Shown here: piece by piece, positions 48,546-59,996 of the stretch
How positions within the stretch are numbered: the stretch's first letter is position 1
Layout of the letters: every line of letters starts with the position of its first letter
Source of the DNA: Allium sativum
Lineage: Eukaryota; Streptophyta; Magnoliopsida; Asparagales; Amaryllidaceae
Length of the DNA: 64,000 bases
NCBI GenBank assembly: GCA_030737875.1
Contig: CM060920.1
Coordinates: 483,692,861-483,756,860, forward strand
Reading direction: 5' to 3'
The notes under the pieces: model-generated
Seen by the model: the letters and a program-made list of their open reading frames with translations, nothing else
The model's database searches: none
What the model was told of the DNA's origin: nothing
Made by a program: the position numbers and the translations under genes

Positions 48546-49760
48546 TAGCCAGAACAGGATAATTATAGTTATTGCCTTCTCGCCGTTCAACTTAACAGCA
48601 GTGTTACTGTAAACAGCAGCAGGATGCTCCGATCTGTGAAAGGTTCCAAGCCAAAGTTTCAAATGAGTTATCATTTAGTAAAGATTTATAAAATCTAATA
48701 GGGTAGAATATGAACTAATCATAATTAGATTTACCATCATTGCTGACTATGGCAGTTCTGCGAATCAATATTCGGAACAGGGTAGTGGGCATAAGAAAAG
48801 GCATTAGTTGAAGCCTATACAGAAAATATGTCAGTTACGGATACATGAAAAAAACCATCAGTAAAGTTGATAAAATGGCTAAATTTAAGAATGTTCATCT
48901 TCATTTGTTTTCTATGCAAAGAGCATTTGTTTTCATAGTTCATCTAACAAAAAATTTTATCGAATGTTTGTAATATACTTCAGACTAAATTTAAGAATTG
49001 CGAACTTCATAATGTAGCTGCAAAAAAAGGCTAAATAGTCTCAGATCACTCCTACAAAGATTAAATAACATAAATCAGTTCCTTATGTTTACGGTGTAAA
49101 TAATTGAGGTTAAAAAAACAGAAAGCTAGAAAATAAAACACAAAACCTGTGACGTGAACATAAAACTTGTGGAAGATTAAAAAAACCACAAACATACTGA
49201 ACATTTTCTGACCTTAAAGGTTCACCCAAAAAAAAAAGGAATATAATAAAAAGGAGAAAAAATATTACCGCACAGTTTAATCAATACCAAGATAATTTGT
49301 TTACGACAAAGTATGTTATCTTATATAATAATTACACAGATAGTGCAAACTGCAGTTCTTTTAAGCACAAATGCACTGCAACCAAGAAAAACGCATATTC
49401 CAAACAAAACTCCAGTAAAATTATTTACCAAATTCAACCAAAATCCAGCATTTTTGTTTCTGCAAGACCCACCAGGAACATTGATAAATCCAGTAACAGC
49501 TAGCATAAAAAAAATCACCGAAACCTAGATTCGGATCTTAATAAAACAAACAGTTTATAACAATAAGCCAGTACCTAGCGAGAAGAGGTGAGCCAATTCG
49601 AAAGAACCTCTGGAGCGACAGATCCGAGCTGACGTTCGAAGTCCATGAACTTAGCTATGGATCACATCAGATCTTTTAGTTCGAAGCGAAGAGAGCGGAG
49701 ATTTTTGCCTTTTCCCCAATTTAGTTCGAGCCGCCATTAACCATACATCTGCAGTTCTTT
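48546..49760 (-). pseudogene. Exon-like pieces of an unidentified gene, minus strand of CACTA G
   Basis: Several minus-strand segments have exon-like composition and splice-like borders. At 49574-49650 an ATG-initiated piece (MDFERQLGSVAPEVLSNW...) runs to a GTACTG donor-like site; just upstream lies another short ATG frame (MAARTKLGKRQKSPL...). A 23-bp AG/GT-bounded piece lies near 48740. A block near 48548-48645 ends at GGTATGTG and reads HPAAVYSNTAVKLNGEK in one frame. They could be the 5' part of a captured host gene or of a decayed element gene. I do not recognise the protein. Confidence 0.3.
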
Positions 49761-49979
49761 TTTTAGGGTTTTAGCGATCTGAAACAATACTCGCATTTCG
49801 CTCCAATAGTTTTGTTTTCCAGGTATTGTTGTTGGGCCGGGTCTTGGTACGGTGGGCATCCATATGAGATGTGATGTTTAGTTTTTTTTGTCTGGCATGT
49901 TTCTAGTTTCGAGCGTAGAGGCACGGTATGTTTTGGAAGTGGAATAAGAAAAAGGACACTGTTTTGGAATTATTAAACA

Positions 49980-50880
49980 TAAATCAATATTCAAGGTTAT
50001 TTACAAATCATTAACTATAAAACATTAATCATAATGAGTTACTAATTTTAAATTTCTTCAATTTTGAATGAACATTAATTTTAGTTTAATTCAGAAATTT
50101 TAAAAACTTAAATTTTTTCGATTGTTTAATATATTAACTAATTATTGTAAGAGTCATTTCACTATTATTAGTATTTCTTATTAATTATAAATTATTAGGT
50201 GATTATTCTAATTGTTGACTATATATTAATTTTAAATAATCATTATTAATTAGTATTATTTAAAATTAATTGGTAAATACTAAATATCACTTCAAAAGTA
50301 TTGAATTTGATAATTAATAATTAAATATTAGTCTTAATTATCATATAATTTTTGATATTTATTTATTTATTTGCAATTAATAATTATTCAATAATAAATA
50401 TTATTTCTTGATTATTCAATATTACTTTTAATTAAATATTAAATGTTAAACATTAATTATTAAATATTGATTATTAACTATTTAATATTTATTAACTAAT
50501 AATTTTTTTTTATTGAAATTAATTAACAATTAATAATAAGTATAATCTACTAATTATTGATAATAGCTACAATAAGTTATTAAATAAAATAATTGTAGAA
50601 TTAATCATTAAAGTGTTTTCAATTATGAAATCTTAAATATTATTTAAATGTTAAATTTATTATTATGTAAATTATTCAATATTATTTATTTAACATTAGT
50701 TCCTATTTCTTACATGTAATTATTAAGCAGTACGTATGATTTCCTAGTTAATAATAATTACTATACTAAATTATTAAATATAAAAATAATGATTGATTGA
50801 TAATAATTAGTAATTATAAATTATTAATTGTTAATCAACCATGAATAGTAACATATAAAGTCATTGTGTATGATTATTTG
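49980..50880. other. Extremely AT-rich stretch of CACTA G
   Basis: About 900 bp built almost only from ATTAATTATT-type words. No genes; probably decayed simple sequence. Confidence 0.7.
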
Positions 50881-50885
50881 TTCAT

Positions 50886-51311
50886 GCATTAGCTTCGATT
50901 AAAATAATTTGTGTTTGCTTCATTTCCAAAGGAAGATATGCAAATAATATTATTTGCTTCGATGCATTTGCTTCGGTTTCTAAGAAACTGAAGCAAATAA
51001 CATTATTGCTTTGGTTCCTAAGAAACTGAAGCAAATGACAGTAGTTGCTTCGGTGCATTTGCTTCAGTCAGAAGGACAACAGAAGCAAATGAAAGTAGTT
51101 GCTTCCGCGCATTTGCTTCAGTTGTAAGGACAACGGAAGCAAATGATACTATTTGCTTCTGTTGCAAGCATAACAGAAGCAAATAACACTATTTGCTTCT
51201 ATGCATTTGCTTCGGTTGCAAGGATAACAGAAGCAGATAAAACTATTTGCTTCCGTTGTAGGGACAACTGAAGCAATTGAAGCGAAGCAACAGACCTATT
51301 TTGTAGTAGTG
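50886..51311. repeat. Right end and subterminal repeats of CACTA G
   Basis: TTTGCTTC(G/C)(A/G) and GAAGCAAAT words alternate in both directions up to the right terminal repeat (51283-51311, ending TTTTGTAGTAGTG). Units of about 55-60 bp (GTAGTTGCTTC...GCATTTGCTTC) are repeated in tandem. Confidence 0.85.
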
Positions 51312-51369
51312 ACACTATGCACTTATAATATTATCAAATGATTTGTTTTAAACGTATCAAGCATTCTTG

Positions 51370-51442
51370 GCTATTATAAGGTAAAAACCTTATCCTCCGG
51401 CTTGCGTTGCATTGTGAGATGGGACCTGGGTCTTATAATAGC
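51370..51442 (+). other. Conserved hairpin near the LTR end (element C 5' LTR)
   Basis: GCTATTATAAG at 51370-51380 pairs perfectly with CTTATAATAGC at 51432-51442. The loop keeps TCCGGCTTGCGTTGCAT, as in A. The 3' LTR copy is at 58507-58579. Confidence 0.55.
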
Positions 51443-51960
51443 TTCATTGTTCTTTATTTAGCATTGCGCTGTTGTTTTGTGCACTGGTATCCTTAGGAGA
51501 AAACCCGTTCCGTGTTATACGGCGTGGTCCCTTGATTTACCAAACATTAAAATAAAGATTAATAACTGTTTTAGTTCTCACACCAGTCCCATGACTGACC
51601 TGGAGTTTATCGTTTTAACCTAACTCTGGGTGCCCTTAATTTGACACGGGCAGCTAGTAGTTTTGGTTTTGCAGATTTATATTCACACGATCCTGATTTA
51701 CAGCTGGAACGATACTCGAAAAACTCTGTATTCGTGTATTACTTCTAGTTGTGTTTTGTATTATTTTCCGCTGCGATGTATTTAAATGTAATTTAAATCT
51801 CTGATATTTTCTGTGTAATATTTATTCATACTCTGTATATTCTTGTAATCTGATGATATTGTTGTAATTAACGATGAAATGTTCTTCCATCTGCGTTCTT
51901 TTGTGTGTTGTTCTCGACTCAATCCGGGATTTCCCGTAAGGGGGATTTCGGGTCGTTTCA

Positions 51961-52995
51961 TCGTGGTAACAGAACTTTGGTTTACAAAGCTCAGAGGACA
52001 AGACACATTAGAACCATACGAAATAATTCATCAGAAATTGGATTAGTAATATCCAATGAGAATGACTAGTTAGAGATGGGATCAGTAGTATCCTAGAACG
52101 AGTGTGAAGAGTATATTTTTAAAATGAAAACAAAATTTGTTTTGAAAATTTAAATCAATCATTCGTATTTAATTATTTATTTTGTATTGAATTTGGACAG
52201 TCCAGTATATAAAAATTTTGCGTATACGTCTGATCCACGTGTATTCGAAGTTTTAATATACTGGATAGATATAGAATCACACTATAGTCGCCCGGAGATG
52301 TTTCTAATGATTACTCGAGTATCATCAGAATTTATATTCGAGTGACAAAAGTGGAATTTCTATATATTTCCAATTGATTGGTGTGAGAACCAAAATTAGA
52401 TAGTGCTTATTATTGTGACTCGGCATCAAAAATGTGATTTTTGACTATATATCAAAATTATGAATTTGAAAAGCTAATTCATTAATTGATTGCTGATTGT
52501 GTTGTTTGATTATTGGTTAATTAATTAAAATTTTAACCATTTAGCCAAATTGAACCAAATAGTGAATTGTATTGGAAAATTAGTCGCATTTGCATGCATA
52601 TACATGTACTTACATTGAACAGGTCATAGCAAGGAGGCTAGTGAAGAGGAATAAAATTGTTTGCCCGACAAATAGGTACATGTTTATTGTATTTCTTGAG
52701 TTTTGGGTGATTTTATGAGCCGATTGGCTAGCCGTTTGGCTTTTTCTTTTGGATTGAAGAAGGCCATGGGAGGCTATATGAAATATCCCGAAGTCCCCGG
52801 TGCAGGGGAGTTTATGGCGAAATGTATCGAAAATTTAGGGTGTTAGCCAAATTTTTGAAAAAATTGAAAAGTTCTTAGAAACTGAAAAGTTGAAGAACTT
52901 AAGCCGTAATGAAAATAGTGAAAGTTGAGTTGATTTGTTAAACAAATTTCGGCTTCGTTCCTTTTCGGGGACGAAAAGTTTTAAGTGGGGGAGAT
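51961..52995 (+). other. Internal region of element C, non-coding (1035 bp), with PBS and PPT
   Basis: The primer site TGGTAACAGAAC (51964-51975) matches tRNA-iMet with two mismatches, three bases after the LTR. The polypurine tract AAGTGGGGGAGAT (52983-52995) abuts the 3' LTR, after TTTTCGGGGACGAAAAG. No protein motif of an LTR retrotransposon is visible. The region aligns along its length with A's internal region. Confidence 0.85.
52304..52328 (+). other. Hairpin with palindromic 9-nt loop, candidate dimerisation signal (element C)
   Basis: Arms CTAATGAT (52304-52311) and ATCATCAG (52321-52328) pair with a single A-C mismatch. The loop TACTCGAGT (52312-52320) holds the 8-base palindrome ACTCGAGT with one extra 5' base. 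The position is about 340 nt from the primer site, as in A. Confidence 0.5.
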
Positions 52996-55900
52996 TGTAA
53001 CGACCCGGAAATCTGGGCCAATTTAAAAAATTTATTTTGGCAATTTTGGTGAATTTTGAATATTTAAAATGAATTATTTTAAATAATAATGACGAGAAAT
53101 TTATTTTGAATAGAATTCGAACGTATATATTTATTCGAATCGTCGTTAGAATATAAATAATTATTTATAATTATAAAAGGAACTGAAAATGGTGCGGTAG
53201 TTCGATAATTCGATTTCAAAATTCAAATGAATGTACCGGGTGCAAAATAAACCGGATTTTAGCGAAACCAAAAACATTAGAATCTATTTGAGAATGTCTT
53301 TCCAACGAATCCGAAAAATCAAAATTTCGTAGCGGGAATCAAAAGTTATGTCCAAATGAATTTTCAGAATAGTCGCTATGGAATTTCGGCCCTTGAAAAT
53401 AGCCATTTTGCAAACGACCTCGGTTTTCGACGAAACCACTTTTGTTGGATCCGTGATGTCAAGTTATTGCTATGTTTCAAATTTCGTAATTTTTCAAATC
53501 AATATGTGAGCGTGGCAAAGGAAAACGTGTTTTACCAGTTTCAGTTGATTTTAATCGACTGGAAAATGGCCATTTTTCCAACAGTCTCGGAATTTGATGA
53601 AATTAGTTTTGTTAGGACCGTATCGTCAATACGAAGCTAGAAAATATTTTTTTGGAATTTGTCGAGTTAGTATGTGGCCTCGGTAAATTGAAATGCGCGT
53701 TCAAATTCAATATATAGAGTTATATGTGGATTTTGACGAAAACTGATCAAAACTGTCGAATCAGCTTAGGATACATATCCCATTGTGTTCGGAATGGGGG
53801 TAGTTAGCTATAGACGACAGTCGGTGGGTTTGATTTCGAGTTGAAAATAAAAAGTACCTTTTTGAAATTAAATTTATTAATTAAATAAAAAAAACCTCTC
53901 CTTATATTCACAGCCCCCCCCCCCCCCCCCACGTTGACTTTTCAAAACTCGATTTAGGGGGAAAAAACCCTAATCTAACGTCGCCGCCACGATCGGAGCC
54001 TGGCCATCCAAGGCCGCCGCCCCCCTTCTGCGCCGCCCTCCTCTCTTCTTCTTCCCCCCGCTCCGCCTCTCTCCTCTCCTCCTTGAACCGAGACCCCACG
54101 ACCAGCCCTGAAACCGACGCCACCGCGCCTGAGGGCCATCGCCGCCCGCTGCCGCCACGTCCCACCTTTGATGAAACCCCACCGACCATCCTCACTCCCT
54201 CCACGTCCTCCTCCCTCGTTCAAACACCCACAGCGCCCAAACCTCCTCAAAATCCGCGACCATGGCCCCTATCCCATTCAATAAAAATTGAATGAAGGTG
54301 TGTTCTCCTTTTTTTTTTACATTCGTTTTGATTTTCTTTTCAGTTTTGAATTTAGATTTTTAATAAGAGAAAATTGATTTTTGTTTTAAAGGAGAAAACT
54401 GAAATTTTATATAGATATATTTGATTTTTGATTTGAAAAGATTACATTTTTATAGGGAGAAAGGTCGGATTTTTAAATTATAAAAGAACGAATTTCTAAT
54501 CAAAGAAAGAACGGATTTTTAACGAGATAAAGTAGTGATTTTTTTATCTATGAAAGACGATATTTTTATAATATATAAAGGTTAAAAATATAATTTTTAT
54601 ACTAGTGGCGTATTAAAAATATGATTTTTATATAGGTATGATAGTAAAAATATGATTTTTATTCATGTAGAGTTATAAAAATATAATCTTTATTAGGAGA
54701 AGAGCAATATAAAAATATAATTTTTATAACGAAGTGGAGAATAAAAGTATGGTTTTTATACAAGGTGAAATAAAAATATGAATTATATTTTTATCATGAA
54801 ACAACGAGAATAAAGATTCAATTTTTATATATGTGGTGGATACGGACGACGAAAGTGGCAAAAGGCGAAAGTGGCGAAGACTTCTACATTTGAAGAGTCG
54901 TGGCGTTCGGTTTAGCTAGTTGGTGAGAACTTCTCACCTTTGATTTAATTTTTCTAGTTGAAATATATACTAGGATGCAGACGGTGTTTATAGCACCCGA
55001 CACCCGTCGTCCACAGACCATGGACGGCTTGTATGCTTGTTTTTTGATTTTGATGTATAGTTGATTGTGTGATGTGATGTGAAATAAAATAAAATATTTA
55101 TATATAGTTAAAGATATTTTATAGTTGAAAATAGAATTTTTAACGTGTATTTAAAATGAAATAAATACAAACAAATCGGACGATTTGTTTATATACACAC
55201 ATTTGACTGATATAGATTGGGACGATAAATTTTACACATCGCCCAACTGCACAAATAAAATTTGTGTTTGTTTGATTGAAACCCCACACGGGTGTTGGGA
55301 TGAGATTTGACGTACACTAATCCCGATTGTTTAGTTGCATGTCAATCGATAGATTGACAGACTGTGTAAGCGTTAATTATTTATATTTAATGCTTATGCA
55401 GTTGTGTGGTGCACTATGGATGATGTTTGATTATTTATCGTTGTTATTTATACATGTGTTGTAGAAAAACCCATATAATTAACATTATATGGTAATTGAT
55501 TGGGCCTCATTCCAGTTTTGAAATGGAAAATTTGAAATAGAATATTTGAATAGAAATATTTGAAATAGAAATATTTGAAAAAAAAATATTTGAAATAGAA
55601 TATTTGAAAATAATAATATATGAAGTCGTGTTGATTAGATTTACGCCATTTTAACGTGAACGATATTTATATCGATTTTATTCATTTTATAATGAATATC
55701 GAAAATGATTTCAAAATCTGACATTTTGAAATGAATTGAAATTTGAATTAAATTGAAAAGAATTGAATTCAAATTGAAATTGAATAGAATTGAATTCGAA
55801 TTGAAATTGAATAGAATTAAATTCGAATTGAAATTGAATAGAATTGAATTGAAATTGAAAAGAATTGAATTCAAATTTGAAATTCAAATTGAATTGAAAA

Positions 55901-58900
55901 CGAACTGAAATTGAATTAAAAATCGATTTGAATTGAAATCAATTTGAAATGAATGTAAAACGAATTTAAAAGGGAAAATTCAATTTTGATTTGAATTTGA
56001 AAAAGAAATTGAAATCGTTTTGAAAACGAATTTAAAACGATTTATAAAATACGTTTTAAAAGGAAATCGACGAAGTATATATTATATATATAATATAATG
56101 GCCTGAATAGAATGCGCCGCGCCGCGGCAGTTCGCGAATTTCGACCATTGACTTCGAATGGATATTGCGGGAGATCCGACCATCGGATTCTCCTAAAACC
56201 GGAACCGTTGGGTTCGTATCGAAAAGAGCTTTCTAACGATTATTAGAAATTAGAAATCTAACGGTTGGTTTTGGAATTATGTCCAAATCAAATTTGAAAA
56301 AGGTCGTTGTAAGTGTAGTGCGATGGCCGTTGATGGAAATCGATTGTACGGGCCTTGATAAAATTATTAAAAATAGTAATAATTTGTGTAAAATCATAAG
56401 AAATGATTTGTGAAGAATTAGGATGAAAAAATCCATATTCGAAAAGATAAAAATAGATTTTTATCGAAATGAACTAGTTTTGAACTAGAATAATAATTTA
56501 TTTATTTTTAAAATAAATAAAGTGGATTTGAAATGGTTTTGAAAATAACCAGAACTTCCAATAATTAAATTGGAATGGATTTGAATCGAAATCGTCTTCG
56601 GAATATTTCGATGTTGGATTTCGTGATGATACAGATATTGTTATGGGAATTTGAAAGATATATTAATATCATTATTTCCAATACGATATTTGTTGGTCGT
56701 AGAATTTGATATTGAATATAAGCCGATATATTTTCTATTCAGAGCCTTGTATTTAATATCAAATGTGATTTGGGTTTGTCGTGAATGGTGTCTTCATTAA
56801 CGTTGTTCTTAAGCCCAGCGGAGAAAAAAAATTTAATGTTTTTATTTAGATTTAATGAAGTGTACCAATTAAATAATATTTAATTGGAATTGAATTGGTA
56901 TTGATTTTTGGGTTTATCGTGAACAGTGTTTTAAATAACACTTGTTCTTTAACCCGATAATTAATGGAATGTGATTTTGGGTTTATCGTGAACCGTGTTT
57001 TAAATGACACTGATTCTTTAACCCGGTTAAAGATTAAAACTAAGTGGAGTTTTAATGAATCTTTAATTAGATTGAAAAGATCGAGAATGGAGTATCACCA
57101 GTTTTGCTCCAAGCGATAGTTAAATCTTTAATTAGATTTGAACGTGAAATGGTAATCGAATTTACCGATAACACCGTGGTGATAGATATGAAGTATGACT
57201 AGTTTTACTTCATGGGATGAATAGGTTGGGATTGGGAAATAAAATAAATGATTACTTCGGTGTGGTTCGCTAATCCCGACAAGTTTGAATTGATATTCAA
57301 TGAAGATTAAAGATTAAATTTAAAGAATTTATCTTTAATAAAATTAATGGGAACCTTTCCCAAATTGTAAGAATATTTAAATAAAAGAATATTCTAAATT
57401 GGAATGAGGCGTATGTTGTGTTTGTGTAACACTTGTTTATTATATACGCGAGTTATTCAGAAAGACCGGGTTTATCCCATTCTGAATAACTGATTCGACG
57501 TGGTGTCGAGGATGAAGACGGTGGTCGAAGACCGGAAGTCTTCACGTCGTTTGGATAATTACTGATGATCTTGATTGGTCCGTACACCCAAGAGGAGGGA
57601 ATCAGTTAGTGATCGTCCAGACGTACTTGGAGATCGATGGATATGCGGGGTTCTAGGTGCCTCCAGTTTCATTCAGACCCAGAACGAACTTGTAAATGGA
57701 CTGTGTGTCTGACATTGGATTTTAGTCTGTGTGATTGATTTCTATTAAATATATATCTTTTTGGCGGCGGAGAATTTATTCTCTTGCTTAACGCCCTTCT
57801 CTGAGACGTACGAGCTCAGGGGTTATATATTGATGGATATCAATCGCATGGAGTGAATTGCCTGTGTGGCATGCCTAAGTGGCAAATGATCAAGGCTTCT
57901 GTTGAAAAGAAAAGTCTTGTGGTTGATGATCAAAGCACGGCCTTTGTGGCATCGCTTTGTGTAGCGTGAATTCGCGAGCCTTACACCCCGGTTGTGAACC
58001 AGAAACGGGAGAGGACCTCAGGGAGGGCATGCGTTTCTTTCTAGCTAGAAGTGGCGTCAGTGGTTTTACATGCCCTGACGAGTTTAACTTATGTGGTTGT
58101 TGCTGTTGCGAGGCGCCTCGGATATATCCGTGACTTTGTGAAGCCGATGGAGTCATTCGTTGGCTCATTGACACCCCAAAGGGTGGGGGAAACGTAGTGT
58201 TCAGGCATAATAATCCACATCGGTGGACCGGCCCTGACGATCCAAGGGGCAGTTGCGGCTGTTCCTGAGACACGGGCTAAAGCGTCTCGAATCGGTTGAG
58301 GACTATCTTTTGCCTCGGTTCACAGATGGAAATCCAACTTCCAATATGTGACTTTGTCGTTTTATTTGTAGAACCTAGTATGGCGACATAGTGGGATGGG
58401 GAGCTTATGCCGTCTATGATTGATACTTCTGATTTGAAGTTGTTTTATACACTATGCACTTATAATATTATCAAATGATTTTTTTTAAACGTATCAAGCA
58501 TTCTTGGCTATTATAAGGTAAAAACCCTATCGTCCGGCTTGCGTTGCATTTTGTGATGGGACCTGGGTCTTATAATAGCTTCATTGTTCTTTATTTAGCA
58601 TTGCGCTGTTGTTTTGTGCACTGGTATCCTTGGGAGGAAACTGGTTCCGTGTTATACGGCGTGGTCCCTTGATTTACCGAACTTTAAAATAAAGATTAAT
58701 AACTGTTTTAGTTCTCACACCAGTCCCATGACTGACCTGGAGTTTATTGTTTTAACCTAAACTCTGGGTGCCCTTATTTTGACATGGGCAGCTAGTAGTT
58801 TTGGTTTTGCAGATTTATATTCACAGGATCCTGATTTACAACTGGAACGATACCCGGAAAGCTCTGTATCCGTGTATTACTTCTAGTTGTGTTTTGTATT

Positions 58901-59098
58901 ATTTTCCGCTTCGATGTATTTAAATGTAATTTAAATCTCTGATATTTTCTGTGTAATATTTATTCATACTCTGTATATTCTTGTAATCTGATGATATTGT
59001 TGTAATTAACGATGAAATGTTCTTCCGTCTGCGTTCTTTTGTGTGTTGTTCTCGACTCAATCCGGGATTTCCCGTAAGTGGGATTTCGGGTCGTTTCA
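52996..59098 (+). repeat. 3' LTR of element C (6103 bp, uninterrupted)
   Basis: It runs from TGTAACGACCCGG to GGGTCGTTTCA. It contains the GC-rich block (53935-54300) preceded by a run of about 18 C, the AT array (54305-54845), GAATTGAATTC-type repeats (55740-55880), stem-loop units at 56772-56816, 56910-56955 and 56979-57024, one 46-bp-like unit near 57498 and the hairpin at 58507-58579. It supplies the empty site for G. No gene is supported. Confidence 0.92.
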
Positions 59099-59996
59099 CA
59101 AAACAGTCGAGCCCTCCCACGCCATCGCGATCCCTCCTTCTACCTCGAACAGCTTATCCGCGATTTCCAAAAAAATCGTACCCGAACACCATCAAACTCT
59201 GCCACCTGAAATCACTCGTAACCAGATGTGTCGCGCCTCCCTTACTTCGCTCTGACTCGCTCCGTGCTACTGGCAAAATGAACACTAACTTCGCTGACCC
59301 AAAGTCGGGCAGTAGAAAGATGATTGAATTGAAGAATATTGGTAGACCATCGTTAAGAGGGGTTTCGATTTGGATTTTTATCTCGAAGAAAACAAAGAAC
59401 AGAAGAATGAAAGAGAGAAAGGAGAAGTATGCGTGATTTTATAAAGGAAGGGTACGACTTTAATTTGAAGAGCGAGGCCATTATATCTTCTCCCCCATGT
59501 TTTGTTTCTGTCCACAAAATAAGAGGAACGTATATTTTATTTTATTTTAATTTGTTTTGAACCGGTGTCCTTTAATTAAAATACCCCATGATTCTGAACT
59601 TCTCTCTGAACCCAACAATTGACATTTTTAGGGTTATTCCCCTATTCTCGACACACTGGGACAGGTTTCAAAGCCTCAATCGATCGTCTATGGAAGATAG
59701 TAATTTAAATTTATATAAATTAAATTTAAAATCATTAATTCCTCAATAATAAATTAATATTATTATTCAAATTCAAACTGAATTTTGTATTGATTATCTG
59801 AATTGTTTTCCATTCAGTTTTAAATTTCGAATTGAATTATTTTTCGTATTACGATAATTTAATATATTTGATATTAAATCAAAAACCGATTTTTAAATCG
59901 ACAACATAATATAAAAATTCGTTTATATTATCGACTCAATATTTAAATCCATATTAAATATTTAAAATTAACCGACGAAATATCTAGATCGTTACA

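Larger units (their letters stand above)
45270..51311. mobile_element. Element G: non-autonomous CACTA (En/Spm) transposon, 6042 bp
   Basis: Terminal inverted repeats read CACTACTACAAAA(C/T)AGGTC(A/T)GTTGCTTCG at both ends (two mismatches in about 28 bp). The 3-bp TSD is ACA (45267-45269 and 51312-51314), and the empty site TTTATACACTATGCAC is kept in the C 3' LTR at about 58445. Subterminal zones carry many TTGCTTCGG/CCGAAGCAA motifs. No TNP2-type transposase frame is present. It must be younger than C, in whose LTR it sits. It carries a lipid phosphate phosphatase exon fragment and other exon-like pieces on the minus strand. Confidence 0.95.
39870..51960 (+). repeat. 5' LTR of element C, interrupted by CACTA G
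   Basis: LTR sequence is 39870-45269 and 51312-51960. It contains the GC-rich leader-like block (40785-41145, ending at a GTGTGTTC donor-like site), the AT array (41150-41690), GAATTGAATTC-type short repeats (42590-42760), the TATA/GC segment (42901-42970) and stem-loop units at 43604-43648, 43742-43787 and 43811-43856. One diverged copy of A's 46-bp unit follows near 44336, and the GCTATTATAAG hairpin is at 51370-51442. The Pro-rich frame at 40931-41143 is within the GC block and recurs in the 3' LTR, but I do not recognise it. Confidence 0.9.
39870..59098 (+). mobile_element. Element C: non-coding LTR retrotransposon with 6.1-kb LTRs, nested in B
   Basis: 5' LTR 39870-51960 (interrupted by CACTA G), internal region 51961-52995, 3' LTR 52996-59098. 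Tips are TGTAACGACC and GGGTCGTTTCA. The TSD is CAAAA (39865-39869 and 59099-59103). The left LTR of B preserves the empty site AAGACAAAATAGTCGAGC at about 32643. Without G the LTRs are 6046 and 6103 bp. There is no coding capacity. By-eye LTR divergence over the first 450 bp is about 3%. C is clearly related to A (GC-rich block, AT array, stem-loops, internal region) but diverged. Confidence 0.92.
12751..59996 (-). mobile_element. Element B: non-coding LTR retrotransposon, inserted in A and carrying three nested insertions
   Basis: Left LTR 12751-33545, internal region 33546-34626, right LTR 34627-59996. Read on the minus strand the LTR starts TGTAATGACCC and ends GGGCCATTACA. The primer site and polypurine tract show minus orientation. 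Removing the nested elements E, F and C leaves LTRs of about 5.58 kb (left) and 6.14 kb (right) around 1.08 kb. No coding capacity is seen. By-eye LTR divergence over about 290 bp is 5-6%. It resembles A and C in design and in scattered sequence blocks but is a separate family. Confidence 0.88.
34627..59996 (-). repeat. Right (5') LTR of element B, interrupted by element C
   Basis: It starts TGTAATGGCCC at 34627 and ends ATCGTTACA at 59996. LTR sequence is 34627-39869 and 59099-59996 (TSD copy included). It lacks E and F and so gives their empty sites. It has about 550 bp more than the left LTR near 37700-38280, from diverged tandem copies of an AT-rich unit. No genes are visible in these segments. 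Confidence 0.88.

Noticed and set aside
49321..49518. Hydrophobic 65-codon minus-strand frame in CACTA G
   Set aside because: Its T-rich composition and internal splice-acceptor-like sites suggest intron; hydrophobicity follows from T-rich codons.
53912..53932. Long C-run in the C 3' LTR, longer than in the 5' LTR
   Set aside because: Homopolymer length difference; could equally be slippage or sequencing error.
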